Below are positions 47,597 to 59,423 of a stretch of DNA of 64,000 nucleotides, piece by piece. The DNA lies in assembly GCA_027596075.1 (NCBI GenBank), contig JADGJC010000015.1, forward strand, positions 193,158-257,157, written 5' to 3'. The translations under genes and the position numbers were made by a program. Source of the stretch: Rhizophlyctis rosea. Lineage: Eukaryota; Chytridiomycota; Chytridiomycetes; Rhizophlyctidales; Rhizophlyctidaceae. Position 1 is the first letter of the stretch. Each line of letters starts with the position of its first letter. The notes beneath the pieces are model-generated. The model made no database searches. It was given only the letters and a program-made list of their open reading frames with translations, and was not told the DNA's origin.

Positions 47597-50555
47597 TTCT
47601 ATATCAATGTTCAGCGGAGTAGCGAGGCTCTCAAAGATGTAGTGAACGGTGGCAAAATCGCCCAAGTTGATGGAGTGGGTGGTGTGGTCCTCAGACCACT
47701 TATAACTGCCGAACCTGTTATTCCCATAAACCCACAATGCGCTTCTTCTCTTCGCACTACAGATGAGCATTGGAGGTGCCGCCAATGGCATACTGATCAT
47801 AGTTTCTTCATCAGGTATGAGGATTTGGAAGCTACCCTATTTTACATGGTGATTCAACTCTCGTCTTTCCAGTTATCGAGTCAGCACAGATCAAGCAACG
47901 GCCAAAGAACTCGCTCTATTGCTTAACCTCCAGTCAAGACCGGAAAAGTACACTTACCTTGACGAATATTGCCTAGTGCACGGTGAAACGTGGGAGGATG
48001 GATTCATTGAGGGGTTGCAGAGATCAAAAGTGATATTGTTGCTGTGCTCAGATGCAGCACTTCAACGAGTTAAGGAAGCCCATGTGAGGAAAGACAACAT
48101 GCTCTTGGAGGTGGGTATCTCATTGAGGAGATGGGCCGGCATGTTTGCAAGGCTGAGCGTTCAATGTGAATTAGTGGGAATTGGCATTGGAAATGAATCG
48201 TGCGGGGAAAGCAACCGTCTTGCCCCTCTTCATCGGAAAACCAAGTTTCGACACGGCGGTATATTCTACTGGTGCTCACTGCCATGAGAGAAGTCCAAGA
48301 CGATATAACGTGCGCCAGATCATGACAGAGATCTTCCAACTGCAAGCACAGTGGATTCCAGACCAAGTATCTCTGTAGGTCATTTGTCCTTCCATTCTTG
48401 CCAATCGACTGTACCGCATGCTGTACATTCATTCTTCGTGTCCAGTATTCTGCCAGTGCTCACGGAAGCTTTGAAGCGATGGCATGAGAAGCGTGGCTTG
48501 AATTTCGAAGAAGCCACAGGTAGAAATATTAACTCGATCTTGATCAATCCGCTACAACCCTTACTGACACCCGCAAAATAGATGTTCTCTCTGAGAACAA
48601 TCACGAACTGGAGCGCAAGCTACAGGATGCGTTGAATGAATTGGTCCGTCAGAAAGACGCCGCAATGGAAATGCAGCAGCAGCTTGCGAAAATGGTCCAA
48701 ACTTCAGCTCCAACTTCAGAAGTTTTGGAACAAATCCTTGAGCGACAACAGACATTACTTGAGAAGCTTTGGCAACCAGAGAACCAACAGCTACAAGGCA
48801 TTACGAGCCGTCCACCCACTCTCAACGCCGAAACTCCAGAAACCCTAGCGAGCGGAATTGCCGAGCAACTAGCCGCCCTGCTGGGAACTTCCGATGCGCA
48901 TTCCACAAAAGCGATCGAAGAACGCCTCTCCAACGAGTCCTGGGTATCCTTAACAGCCCTTGCAGCTAAAGTGGACAGGATCACTGAAGGCCCACAGCGT
49001 CTCGGTGTCCACGCTAAACCTTCTGGTTCAGATGCTGAATCAACCATCCAGCAACTCAACAACCTGACGGGACTGGCCCTCGATATTGTTAACGGCTTGC
49101 GGGATGCAGGGGAGGGTAACATAGATAACATCCTGATGGAGAAGTTGGAAGAACAAGTTGCTGAAGTGGAAGGACTTCGTCATCGGGACATGAGAGATCC
49201 GCAGGACCTCTGCGATCCGACTATCAACAACAACCTCTCTCAGTTCCTTCCTGTAGTGCAAGACCTTCTGGCTGCTGTCCAGACCCTTGCCCAAAGTCAG
49301 CAGATCGATGGTGTGGCTCTTGTTGAGAAAATGGACGCATTGTATGGGGTGCAGTGTCTTATGCAAGAGCAGCAGGGCACTATGACAGTGCAACAAGAAA
49401 CGTTGGTGAAGGGCCAAGAGACACAGGAGGAAGTGCTTGGAGTGATTGAATCCGTACAACAAGGACAGCAGGATATGCTGGGGAGCCTTTTAGACGTCAT
49501 CTTGGGTATTACCGAAGTGACAGACGTACCACGGTTATTTGTCATTGTGCCCAAAACGGACAGGTGAGTGTTATAATTTTTTGTCATCCTTTCACCCACT
49601 AGCTGCTTAAGCGGGTCACCAATATCGACAGCGCTACCTCTGAAGCCATCAAAACAACTCTCACAACTCCCTTAATCGATACCTACTCCCTTCACTTCGT
49701 TTGCGAACATCCGTCGGGTTTGCACATCTATTCCACCAGCCGAGATATCCGAGATCTTACACAGCTGGGCTCTACTGTGATACCGTATGTTGGTTACATT
49801 GCGACCTTATTGATCAAGACGGTCGACGCCACTCTGTCGGCAGCCAGCCCAGGTTTGGGAAAGACTACGGGCGGAATCGTCAATGGCATAGGAGTGAGGT
49901 GGGACATTGGGGACTTGCCGTGGCTAAATGACTACTTGAGGGTATGTTTGACACGGACAACATCATGGTCCCTGGGATGAGATCCTTACTGTCTTTACTT
50001 TACTAGTCAGCAGCCGAGGACCAATCCACTAATGCGAACACTACCATTGAGAACGTACGAATGTTCGATGGCACGCTTGACGTAGGCTCCTTGAAATGCA
50101 TCCGGGGCCCAGCATTAGAATGGGTGAGATGTAAGTGACTGCAGTTTCGGGCATGTGACAAGAAAGGGTTTTCATACCTCGCGACGCCAACTAAACAAGT
50201 TATCTGCACAGCTAACTTCTCCAATCGCGATTACTGTGGAATGGAAATGCGGCTTGTAAATCAAAAGCGCCGGTGGATTTGTCCTGACCATATTGAAGAT
50301 TTCGACAATCTCCTTGCGGAACCCATCGCAGTTGCAGAAACACTTTGCCCACCTCCCCATCTCCAGTCGACACCAGCAGCCGACCTTTCACAGCCCTCAT
50401 CACGGACCAGTGTTCCCCAGCCTCCACCACCGACGATCCGGTTCCCCTCAAAACAACAAACCACAATTCGTCAGCCGCGACCACCCGTTTGTGTTCCCCA
50501 ATCCCGACGATCAGTGGGACTGTGCTACTGGAAGACGTTCAACCAGTCCAGATGA
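47597..50555 (+). CDS. TIR-domain protein with coiled-coil middle and two conserved C-terminal blocks
   Basis: Multi-exon, about 900 residues; the 5' end is unresolved (no in-frame Met in the open stretch from 47597). The TIR domain runs from HSFFIS spliced to YRVSTDQATAKELALLL, through YLDEYCLVHGETWEDGF, RSKVILLLCSDAAL and NMLLE spliced to WELALEMNRAGKATVLPLFIG. These match beta-A, BB loop, beta-C/D and the alpha-C Trp/Glu region of TIR folds; several Glu there could serve as the NADase glutamate. Introns lie at about 47816-47872, 48110-48170, 48375-48447, 48519-48581, 49565-49632, 49941-50010 and 50131-50212. The middle (48582-49500) is Gln/Leu/Glu-rich coiled coil. Then RLFVIVPKT...SLHFVCEHPSGLHI and CGMEMRLVNQKRRWICPDHI resemble blocks I recall at the ends of large TIR or NTPase-type proteins of early-diverging fungi. 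The tail is Pro-rich. TIR enzymes cleave NAD+ or act as scaffolds in immunity; here that is inference. Confidence 0.8.
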
Positions 50556-51182
50556 CGCCTTTGAAGGATCAGAACAATGTTATCGAAAGTACGTGATCAA
50601 AAAATCGGAAGCTATGACAGGGACAAGTGGCGACAATGCAGCAGGTTATGCACGTGATTTTTGTGACCTGGCTGTGTAAGACATGCGAGCAATCGCGTAG
50701 CACGGATATAACACTATAGACATATGTAGAAGTTGATGTTACTACATGACCTGGGGGTTTGTGCTCCAGTGCAATTTCCCCAGTAACACATGCAGTAACT
50801 CTTTTAGATCATGATATGTGCAGGGATTCATACCTATCAATTTCCAATATACCATGAAACCTCAATAACACTTGTCCAATTGTAATCTGCAGTGCGGTGA
50901 AGAATGCTCAACTGGGCCGACAAGGGCAGCGGTGAGTTAATTGCATTGGCTTTTGTGTCTATCTGAGCCAAATCCATCCGATTCGGCTCAAAGGTTCATC
51001 GCACAAAAGGAGCTCCTGACCACCATCGAGATGCAGCGTTGTCCAATGAGCTCCCCGGAACATAAAGCGGGATGTGTTATCTTGACCAAAAATGGGACCA
51101 GCCCTTCGCATCTATTGGGCCATTGCAAAACACTCAAAAGACCTGTATCTAATTTAATGGTTGCGTCAAGCTCAACAAGCAC
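50556..51182. other. Convergent 3' intergenic region
   Basis: Between the TIR gene and the mannanase gene. No gene or structure seen. Confidence 0.5.
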
Positions 51183-52946
51183 CTAGTTCCTCCCGATGTT
51201 CTTGGCCCACATCTTCTTGTTGTGCTCGCCCATGACCTTTCCAACCATCTTGTCCTGTGGGCGGACAGGGTCTATCGTAAAGAAGAATAACAAATCAGTC
51301 ACTTACCGCACGCAGACAAAGCATGCAGACGATCAACACTCACGAGCAAAAAGAGCATGATAATCAGTCCCGTTGTACCACCCAGTAGGAGATCTAACCC
51401 ACTTCGAATTCAACTGCCAATACAAACTCCCCGCAAAACCAATATCCTCAATCAACTTATTGAAAACCGGCACATCCTTCTCCCTCCTCGTATCAGTCGT
51501 ATAGTTATACCCTGGCGTCCCAACACGGTACTCGCATCCAAGTTCCTCAAAAATAACCGGCTTGCCGACTTTCTTCCCAATGGCGGCGTGGTCTTTAATC
51601 CACGTGATAGTGTTGTTACTGTAGTACGGGTCCAAGTCCGCGCCGGGGGCGTTACCGTTCTCGACGTACTTGTAGTTGTTGTCGACCCAGGAGTAGTCGA
51701 AGTAGGAGTGGAAGGTGCCGGCGTCGATGTTGGGGAGGCGCATGAAGGCTTCGAAGTCGGCGCCGGAGTCGCCGTTCCAGATGTCGGACCAGACCATGTT
51801 GTAGCCCGGGCCGTTGGGGCGCTGTGAGGGTGGTGTTAGGGTTGGAAATAGTGAACGATGGATGGTGGTCATATTTACTTACGTTCAAGAGACCTTCGTC
51901 ACCGACGAGGACCATGTGGTTGGGAGCGAGCTTCTTGATGTGGGTGGACATCTCGTCCGCCCAGTTGATGATACCCTTGTATGACTTGCCGCCGGTGCAA
52001 AGGTTGGGTTCAGCGATGGAGTAAGGAGTACCCCAACCGGAGCAGCGCTATACACAACAAAAACCCATATCAGCACCTGGATATCCATATATGAATATGA
52101 CAAAATGCAAACTCACGGGCTCATTGATCAACTCCCACGCAAACACGGTAGGATCCTCAGAGTACTTCTTGCCCGTGATCTTGCTCTTCCGGTTGATGAC
52201 GTGGCTGACCCAGTTCTTGTACGCCGTCTTGACCTTGACGTCGGTGTAGAAGTCCGAGTGGTACTGGACGCTGTGGCCAGTTTGGTTGAAGGATTGGATG
52301 TACCAGTCAATACCTGCAGGTTGCATCAGCATCTGTCCAATTGCTCATGAAACGTGACCCGAGAACGTACCGCCAAAGTTGTTCCAGTTGTTGGTGAAGA
52401 CGGGGATGAGCTTGATGCCATGACGGCGCGCGGAGTCAAGGACGTAGTCGAAGCGACCGAGACCAGTGCGGGAGTCGTCGTTGAATTCAATCTTCTTGGT
52501 TTTGTTGTTGAAGCGCTGGAACCACACGATCTCCCTCTGTGCGGAGAAGTGATGGTCAGCCGGGATTGTTTGTAAATAACCATATCGAAGTATGCAACGG
52601 ACCCATCACTTACGGTGTCAGGGGTAACAGGCGAGAACTCAGATACATCCCAATAGTAGTCACGCGCGGCCTCGGCAAACAACCATGTACGCAAAACTTT
52701 GACGTTCAAGCTGGCGGCATCAGCAAAGAGAGCATCAATGTCCTGCTTGGCGGCATAGTAAAGGTAGTAGGTGTTTGTTCCGCCGAAGTAGAACGTCTTC
52801 CCGTCCAACATCAACTCTTGCCCCTTGGCATAGACGAAACCCTTGGGAGGGACCTTCACCGGCTTGGTGGGTTTGGTGTAAGAGGCCGGCGACGCCGTGA
52901 CGGCGGTGGCGAGGGCGAAGAGAGAAGCGAGGAAGGCGGCCTTCAT
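51183..52946 (-). CDS. Secreted GH5 endo-beta-1,4-mannanase-like enzyme
   Basis: Six or so exons, ending at the TAG 51183-51185 after MWAKNIGRN. Signal peptide MKAAFLASLFALATAVTAS. The mature protein follows GH5 (subfamily-7 type) order: FYFGGTNTYYLYY, VLRTWLFAEA, RRHGIKLIPVFTNNWNNFGG, FAWELINEP with the acid/base Glu after Asn, MVLVGDEGLLN, FHSYFDYSW, then PVIFEELGCE with the nucleophile Glu, and LYWQLNSKW. Introns fall at about 52615-52540, 52370-52315, 52115-52050, 51880-51825 and 51340-51275. It cleaves the beta-1,4-mannan backbone of plant cell walls outside the cell, pointing to a saprotroph on plant debris or a plant associate. The frame looks intact. Confidence 0.88.
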
Positions 52947-54963
52947 TGGAATGCGGGTGTTCTGGTGATGAGAGACTTTCTGGAGGGAAAGATGGGGCGT
53001 TCATGCAGATCAGAGTTTTTATGTTCTTGAGCCCTTTCAAACCTTGTGCGGACGCCTCACTAAAAGTGTTGCTAGAGAGGTAACACAACGCAGCATCATC
53101 CTGCTTCCTCCCCCTCCCAATTCATCCTCGTGTTCAAAACCAAATAACTTTTTCTCACACAAGCCGCGGTGGCGACGATTTTTGCGCCAGTGTCCCTTGT
53201 CCTTGCCCTTCCTCATCTGGACGATGGATGAAGATGGCTGGCTGGTTGAGCAACACGTGGCGCGGTGACAGTGATACGAAGATGATGCATGACACGCTGA
53301 AGGTTATTGACTCAATCTTGTGCGACCGGAATTAGTCTTTGGGGCGTTCAGGCGTTCGTCATCGCAGAAAGTTATAAAAACAGTCAGGGCCACCGTTGGA
53401 ACAGCTGATGCCAGCAAAAATGGTAGGTATGCACTAGCTGGGTAGAATAGCCGGGTGGAGTTCATGTGGCAGTGACAGGTCCGGCTAATTAGCTCCATGG
53501 TCTCGAGCATTTCAATCCCGAAGAACTACATCTGCCTCAGTCACGCGCGCTGCCAATTGAAAACCGTCCTCGACGAGCAAAATACAACGCCATCATGGAG
53601 TGATCCAAAGATGAAGGCTGCTCAAAAGACCCTCAAAGCCTTTTGTTAAGTGTCAGTTTGTCAGTTCAAGATCCCAACATGATGGCATATCATTAATGTC
53701 CGACTCATAGGTCAGGATCTCACCACCTCATTTGGTACATACCACTGCCATACGGTGCGGCTATTCCATTCAGTTCAATACTATCGGCATTCGCTTCTTC
53801 GTTGCTATGGGGAGTAGCCTCTTCATCAAATGGAACAATCATGTACTACCTACGTTCCGATCTCAATGATTCATATGTGCTCTCTCTGGCTGTATAATGG
53901 AAATCATTCTTTTGCTCATTCCCAGCCATTGACAGTTGAGCAGTTGGGCCGAGTTGGCAATCAGTCGCAGTTACGCACGGTCCAGAGACCCATTTGAGAG
54001 ACCACAGATCACACATCTCTGAACGTTTGCGGTAGATTTAAATCAGCTCACATCTTTGCAAACTACTACACCTGTGAGGCGAGGATGTAAACAAGTGGAC
54101 CTGATCTGCTCTCTTACTGAAGTCGCGAAGGCCGTCCTCACATGCAGCAAGTAACCGGCAGCGAATGGAAGTCCACCTGCATTCAGGGTCCTTGTGCTTT
54201 TTCCGATGCTTGTGCCACCCTGCGATGAGCAATGATTGGTTCTTGCTGTGATAAGCCACACGCGCAACCCCACGCGAGATAAGCTGTCCCTGTGGCTTTG
54301 AACACAGTCCACACACCGACTGAAATTTGAATGTGCAACTCAAACACAAACAGGTTGATTCGGAGGGGCAAAGGTGATTCAAGGGCCAATATATGCGGAG
54401 GTGGCTGTCATGCGTGATGAGAGAAAGGTCGTTAGTGCAATGAGGTTGGTTGTGGTAGCATGACGGATGAGCAATTTGGCAGCACCGGTGAGCTTCTACC
54501 CCCCGATATTGGATCGCGGAATCTTGATGTGTGTAACAATGTGCTACAACGGTCCTTCACAGATGAAGAGCGCCGGACAACCAAGCGGTCGGTATGGGCC
54601 GAATGGAGAAACTTGAGTCAATTTTAGCAGCGGCGTGCGCGGTGTGGTGTGGTTCGGACGCCTGTCGCGAAATCTTGCCTTCCTGCTGGGTTTTCGCAGC
54701 TTTTTTGGCGATTGCCGTGCTTGCAAGAAACAGCCAATATGTTGGCATAGCGAGCTCTGTTTTTCGCCGTCTTCTTCGTTTTCTAGGTCATAAGGAAGCT
54801 TGGGGGTGGTGCACTGGTTTGATAGTACGAGCTGCTTTGAATCATAACCGTAGCAATTTGAGGTACGTTTGTGGAAACGGGAGCTTGCTCTTGGCTATGT
54901 ACGTGGAAGGATCCGGAACATGTTCGCTGAATGTGTTGTGTCTCTTCAATCATGTAGCAATCA
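52947..54963. other. Gene-poor stretch, divergent promoters
   Basis: Holds the promoters of the mannanase (left) and the phosphatase (right). No gene, RNA or repeat supported. Confidence 0.45.
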
Positions 54964-56593
54964 TGCCACCCATGTCGACCGAGTGCCCGCTGGGCGATGA
55001 GGCAAGCTTGAATCCTCTAGCATGCTCCCCAGAAACCCTCATCGATCTTCTGCATGAACGGTACTTGCACACTCTTGTGATCGATGTAAGCAAGAAAGCA
55101 TTTCTGACATCATCCGCGCCCGCTTACTCACATGCAAACATAACACTTCTAGGTCCGAACACGTAGAGATGTCAACCTTCCAGGAGCTCGACACTACGAG
55201 TTCATCCAAGAACTTCTTCGCGGCGGTTCCCCAACAGCAGAGCTCAACCCACCCCTATCCCTCGCCCACAAAACCCTCTCCGTATCCTCCATCAAAGGCG
55301 GACTCGAATTCACCGTCCCAGCCCCAGAAACCCCCGTCCTCAACCCCACTGGCACCCCCGTCTCCCTCACCGACACCGACCTTCTCAACACCCAATGGGA
55401 AACCGTCGATGACCCCTCCTTCAACCGACGATCAGAAACTGACATTATCGTCTGCGACGATTACGGCGAACCCAACGGTCCCGCCTTCAAGGTCGCCTCC
55501 GTCTTGGCAATGGAAGGTAAAGCCCTCTCCGCCCGCTACCTCCACGGCGGCATGGCGTCCTTCGCCCAATTATACCCCTCTTTGGTCCATCTTCGGAACA
55601 ATGGATCTGCATACCCTTCTCCTACTTCGCCGGATTCTCCGACCCCTGGTGGGATTTTGACGGATACACCTACAACGATAGAATCACAGTCTTTTTCCCC
55701 GCTTCTGCCGGCACTGTCAACACCCTCCATAGGCCCATACCTAACACCAACAGTCCAAGACCTCTCCACCCGTCAATCCCGCCTCGTAACCGCAGTATGG
55801 TACCAAGGCCGCGGCGACATTCCCCTCCCCATAATCCCCAACTTCCTCTACCTCGGGTCCTGTTTCGCCGCTCGTTCGCCCGCTATGGTCGAACTCAACA
55901 TCCAACACGTCGTTAGGCTAGGGTGGGGATTCGGCGAACATGGTGGAGGGGCGGGAGTTAAGGTCCATGATTACCCGCTTGAGGATTCACCGGAGGAGCG
56001 AATTGGGGAGTGGTTTGAGGAGGTTTGTGGGGTTATTTGTGAGGCTGAGGAGAGGGGGGAAAGGGTTTTGGTGCATTGTCATGCGGGGGTTAGTAGGAGT
56101 GCGACGATTGTGTTGGCTTATTTGATGAAGTATAGGGGGATGAGGCTTTTTGAGGCGTGGAATGTTGCGTATAGGGTGAGTTTTTTTTTTTTTTTTTTTT
56201 CCGTTTCTTCTATGCTTTTTTTCTGTTTCTGCGGGAACATACTTTGTTCAAAGGGAGGGGAGTGGAGTTCGCTTGGGCATCAAATGCGAACAACTTCTAA
56301 TCGTCTCCTTTCCTATATTCTCCCCACTCACATCCCAAACTCGCCTACAGTCCCGCCCCATCATCCGCCCCAACGCAGGCTTCGCACACGCCCTCCAATC
56401 ACTTGAGAAATCCCTCTTCCAATTACAAACATCCACTATGCCGGTATATTGGATGAGCGACTCATACGTTAACTATCTTAGTTATTTGGAATGGATGGGA
56501 AGGGTGGAGCGGTGGAAGGGGGTGGGAAAGGGGTGGGGGGAGGTGTCGGCTGGGAAGGGTGGAGAGGAAGGTGATGGGTGTAAGGAGGAATGA
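54964..56593 (+). CDS. Rhodanese-like + dual-specificity protein phosphatase (MAP-kinase phosphatase type)
   Basis: Three exons: 54964-55085, 55153-56175 and 56351-56593, all phase 0. Start MPPMSTECPLGDEASL. Residues ~20-190 look like a Cdc25/rhodanese-type domain: SPETLIDLLHERYLHTLVID spliced to VRTRRDVNLPGARH, later DIIVCDDYG and ARYLHGGMASFAQLYP. A Pro/Ser-rich linker follows. The phosphatase domain runs from PNFLYLGS through the general acid Asp (HDYPLEDSPEE) to the signature HCHAGVSRS (HCxxGxSRS), AYLMKYRGM and RPIIRPNAGF. All catalytic residues are present. This layout is that of MAP-kinase phosphatases, in which the N-terminal domain docks the kinase; the target here is unknown. Intron 2 (56176-56350) carries a run of about 21 T. 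Confidence 0.88.
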
Positions 56594-56960
56594 GGGGAGG
56601 GGGATGCTACGCTGTTAAGCAAATGGGAGGTGGCAAGCGAGAGCAAATGGCATGTCATGCGCCGAAGGAGTGTTTTCGTAATAGATTCAGACTGTTTTGT
56701 ACGTAACTTGGTTAATTTACGTTGTTCGTGTTTGGGCTTTTTCGACAAGGGCTCTGTTACTTTCTATGTTTGTCATTCTTGTGCTTGCCTTGGTACAGTT
56801 CCCCGATGCGACATTTGGAGGGTTTCTCGCCTTCCCTCTCATTCCCTCAAGGATACCTTGTTCCCTTTCCACTGTTTCCAGCTGCTCCTGGTAGCTGTTT
56901 CCCACAAAGAAACTGCTCCGTAGCGGATATAAATTACCTTTATTGTACACCTAACAAGTA

Positions 56961-57033
56961 GCCCGGCTAGCTCAATCGGTAGAGCGTGAGACTCTTAATC
57001 TCAAGGTTGCGGGTTCGACCCCCGCGTTGGGCT
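56961..57033 (+). tRNA. tRNA-Lys (anticodon CTT)
   Basis: 73 nt with a full cloverleaf. Acceptor GCCCGGC pairs with GTTGGGC (two G-T pairs). D-arm GCTC/GAGC, anticodon arm TGAGA/TCTCA with loop CTCTTAA (anticodon CTT), T-arm GCGGG TTCGACC CCCGC. A and B boxes are intact and a T-rich terminator-like stretch begins 4 nt after the 3' end (CTCCTTTTT). No intron. Confidence 0.95.
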
Positions 57034-57283
57034 CCTTTTTGGACAGGATGTGATGGATTTTTTTTTTTTTTTTTTGTCCCAGCACGACATCCTCTCCTTT
57101 GAAACCCAACACAGAGGAAACCTTGGACACAGTCTTTTCCCATGGGAAGGGAAGCGTCGGAAGCATTGAAGCAAATCCTTGCGATTGCGCCAGCACAACA
57201 CCAAAAGAATAACGGCCGACGACAGGCAAGAAATAATAGGGCGGGGTCAGTGATGTCCATACACGAATCTCACCCGCTTGCCG

Positions 57284-58802
57284 GATGCTATGCTGCCTGT
57301 TATTGGCAAGGGGAAGCGGGAACGTATGCGTATACGGGGGATGGATGCGGATAAGATGGCTGCCGTTGCTGTTGATGGAGTTAATGTTTCCAAAAGCATC
57401 GTCGGAAATCCTTCAATTGATCTCGTTCTCAATGTTTTGTAATGTCTGCAATATAGGCCACATCCTCTGTAGAGCAACCCTCTTCACTCGGGTGCAGCGC
57501 TGATTGGGCTTCTTGACTCCATCAACATCCTCTCACTACTCATCTGTCCGTATCTCCTCCTTCCTCGTCGTTATCACCATCGGCGCTAACCTCCTCTTCA
57601 TCAATTGGTCCTTTTATGGCCTGTCTTGCGGCAATGCCGGACTTCTGACCTGAAATCTCCTACATAAGAAGAAGTGAGGGAACCCGTTGATGCCCATCCC
57701 TTGCAGGAAGCATATGAGAACACTCCGTTGCGGTTCAGCTACACATTAGTCACATTGTACACAAGACCAAGAGAATATCGCAGGAACGGCAGCAAGAACA
57801 AAAAATCTAGAGGGATGGAATCTGTGAAATCCACCGCACGACATTTGCACATCCTATTCTGCCCGTTGTTGGGAAGGGGAATCGGGAGACATGTGCGTAT
57901 ACGAGCACGAAGGCGGATAAGGGGGCTGCAAGATTTGAAAGAGTCATCCACCCCGCGGACAACCATGGGCGCTGGCGATAATTGTACGCCCACCTCCCAA
58001 CCACCACCTTCTTATCGCTCACCCGGCACTATTTACTCTCCAAACCAATCAACCAACCACTTCGGCAAGTATCATTTGGGATTTTGGTCAAGGTCACCTG
58101 TTGCTCTCCCTTCAGCAACACACGCTCCTCACAGCATAGGAACGAACTGCGAGGCGGTGTAAACGTTCCTATCGAGAATGCCACAAGAAAGCAGGAGGGC
58201 GAACCGGGAAGCAAGAGGGCGAACGGGAATGCAAGATGTAGATGGGGTAGTGGGAGACGGAGGCGAAATCGAGAGGGAGGACGGTCGGGCGTAGGTGAAA
58301 CAGACAGTGGATAGCTCTACCAGTGGATAGCACAGCATACGTTGTAGCACGTCTGTCAATATACAGCGTCGAAGGACTGAATTCAATGGTTGTGCAAGCA
58401 AGGACGCTAGAATGTCTATTGAGGAGGATTAGTGGAAAAACCATCTCATGCGTAAGAAGAACGCCTCCTTTAGGTGTCAAAAGGACAACGGAGGCAGGTG
58501 CAGGCGCGCACTTGCGGATAATGGGGGGAAAGGTACGGGTTAGCAACTATTTTAGGTGTCGATCTGACATTTGGCGGAAGACGTCAATTCCGCAACTTTC
58601 CTTACTAGTGGCACAGTTTGTGATGTTGGTAATGTCCCCGGACAGTCAGCCACATCATCCTCTCATTACAAACCCCTTCACTCCCCTGCAGCGTTGACTG
58701 GTATTCTCATCTCCATCAACACTCCTCTCTCACTACTGCCCTCTCGGTATCTTCTCCTTCCTGGCTCGTCAACACAACACCCTCGGCGCGAAAACTCCTC
58801 TG
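57284..58802. repeat. Old segmental duplication, two blocks
   Basis: Block 1: 57284-57365 matches 57852-57930, centred on GCCYGTTRTTGGSAAGGGGAA and a shared GTATACG. Block 2: 57440-57600 matches 58621-58802, sharing CCTCTTCACT-like, GCAGCG and CTCCATCAACA segments. Order is kept, spacing differs. Both block-1 copies can be read as LPV.GKG..RE followed by ADK.AA, but the frames close quickly. Confidence 0.6.
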
Positions 58803-59423
58803 TGGACGGACGTGTGATCAAAAACGGAAGGAGTTCAGAAGCCATGTCAGCATGTTAAGTTCTGCCCAACAGCCATATGTGCAAGCTGCCTGTACATTGT
58901 AGATGGCACCGGGACGACACCAAACCGCACCGTCACTACCCAACACCCACCAACTCCATGAAATGAGCGAGGGATCGTCGCTGATCTTGTCAATGTTGCC
59001 CATTGAATGGGTTTGCTTTCATCGTTGTAACGCACGTGCCCCGTGCAACTGAGGAAATGCCCCAGCAAAAGTCAAGGAAAGAAAACGTGAAGTCCCAAGA
59101 AAACCGAATCCACCTTTCTATGAACATTGGATCATATATATGAGAACTATAAAGAAGGAACAGAGAGTTGTTATGATTCATCATCGTAACCAATACCCTT
59201 TCTCTACTCTAAATGCGTGCTCCCATCTCCTCCCCCGCTGACCAACCACCCCACAAAACTAAGAGTCCATCTATACTATATACAAATTAACCAAAACCCT
59301 AACACCCATCAAAACCCATACCCACCCCCAAATTGCCCCATCCTCATCATACCCTTCCTCATCATCATAACCATCACCCCCCCAACTCCCCTCATACCCA
59401 CTATCATACCCACAACCATCTAG

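Larger units (their letters stand above)
56594..59423. other. Gene-poor stretch with tRNA and diverged duplication
   Basis: Apart from the tRNA-Lys I see no gene. Two diverged repeated blocks are present (57284-57365 with 57852-57930, and 57440-57600 with 58621-58802), pointing to an old duplication of about 1 kb. A T-run lies just after the tRNA (57059-57076). Confidence 0.5.

Noticed and set aside
54594..55166. 190-codon plus-strand frame starting upstream of the phosphatase
   Set aside because: Only its last part (from Met 54964) is used, as exon 1 of the phosphatase; the upstream half looks like untranslated sequence read through.
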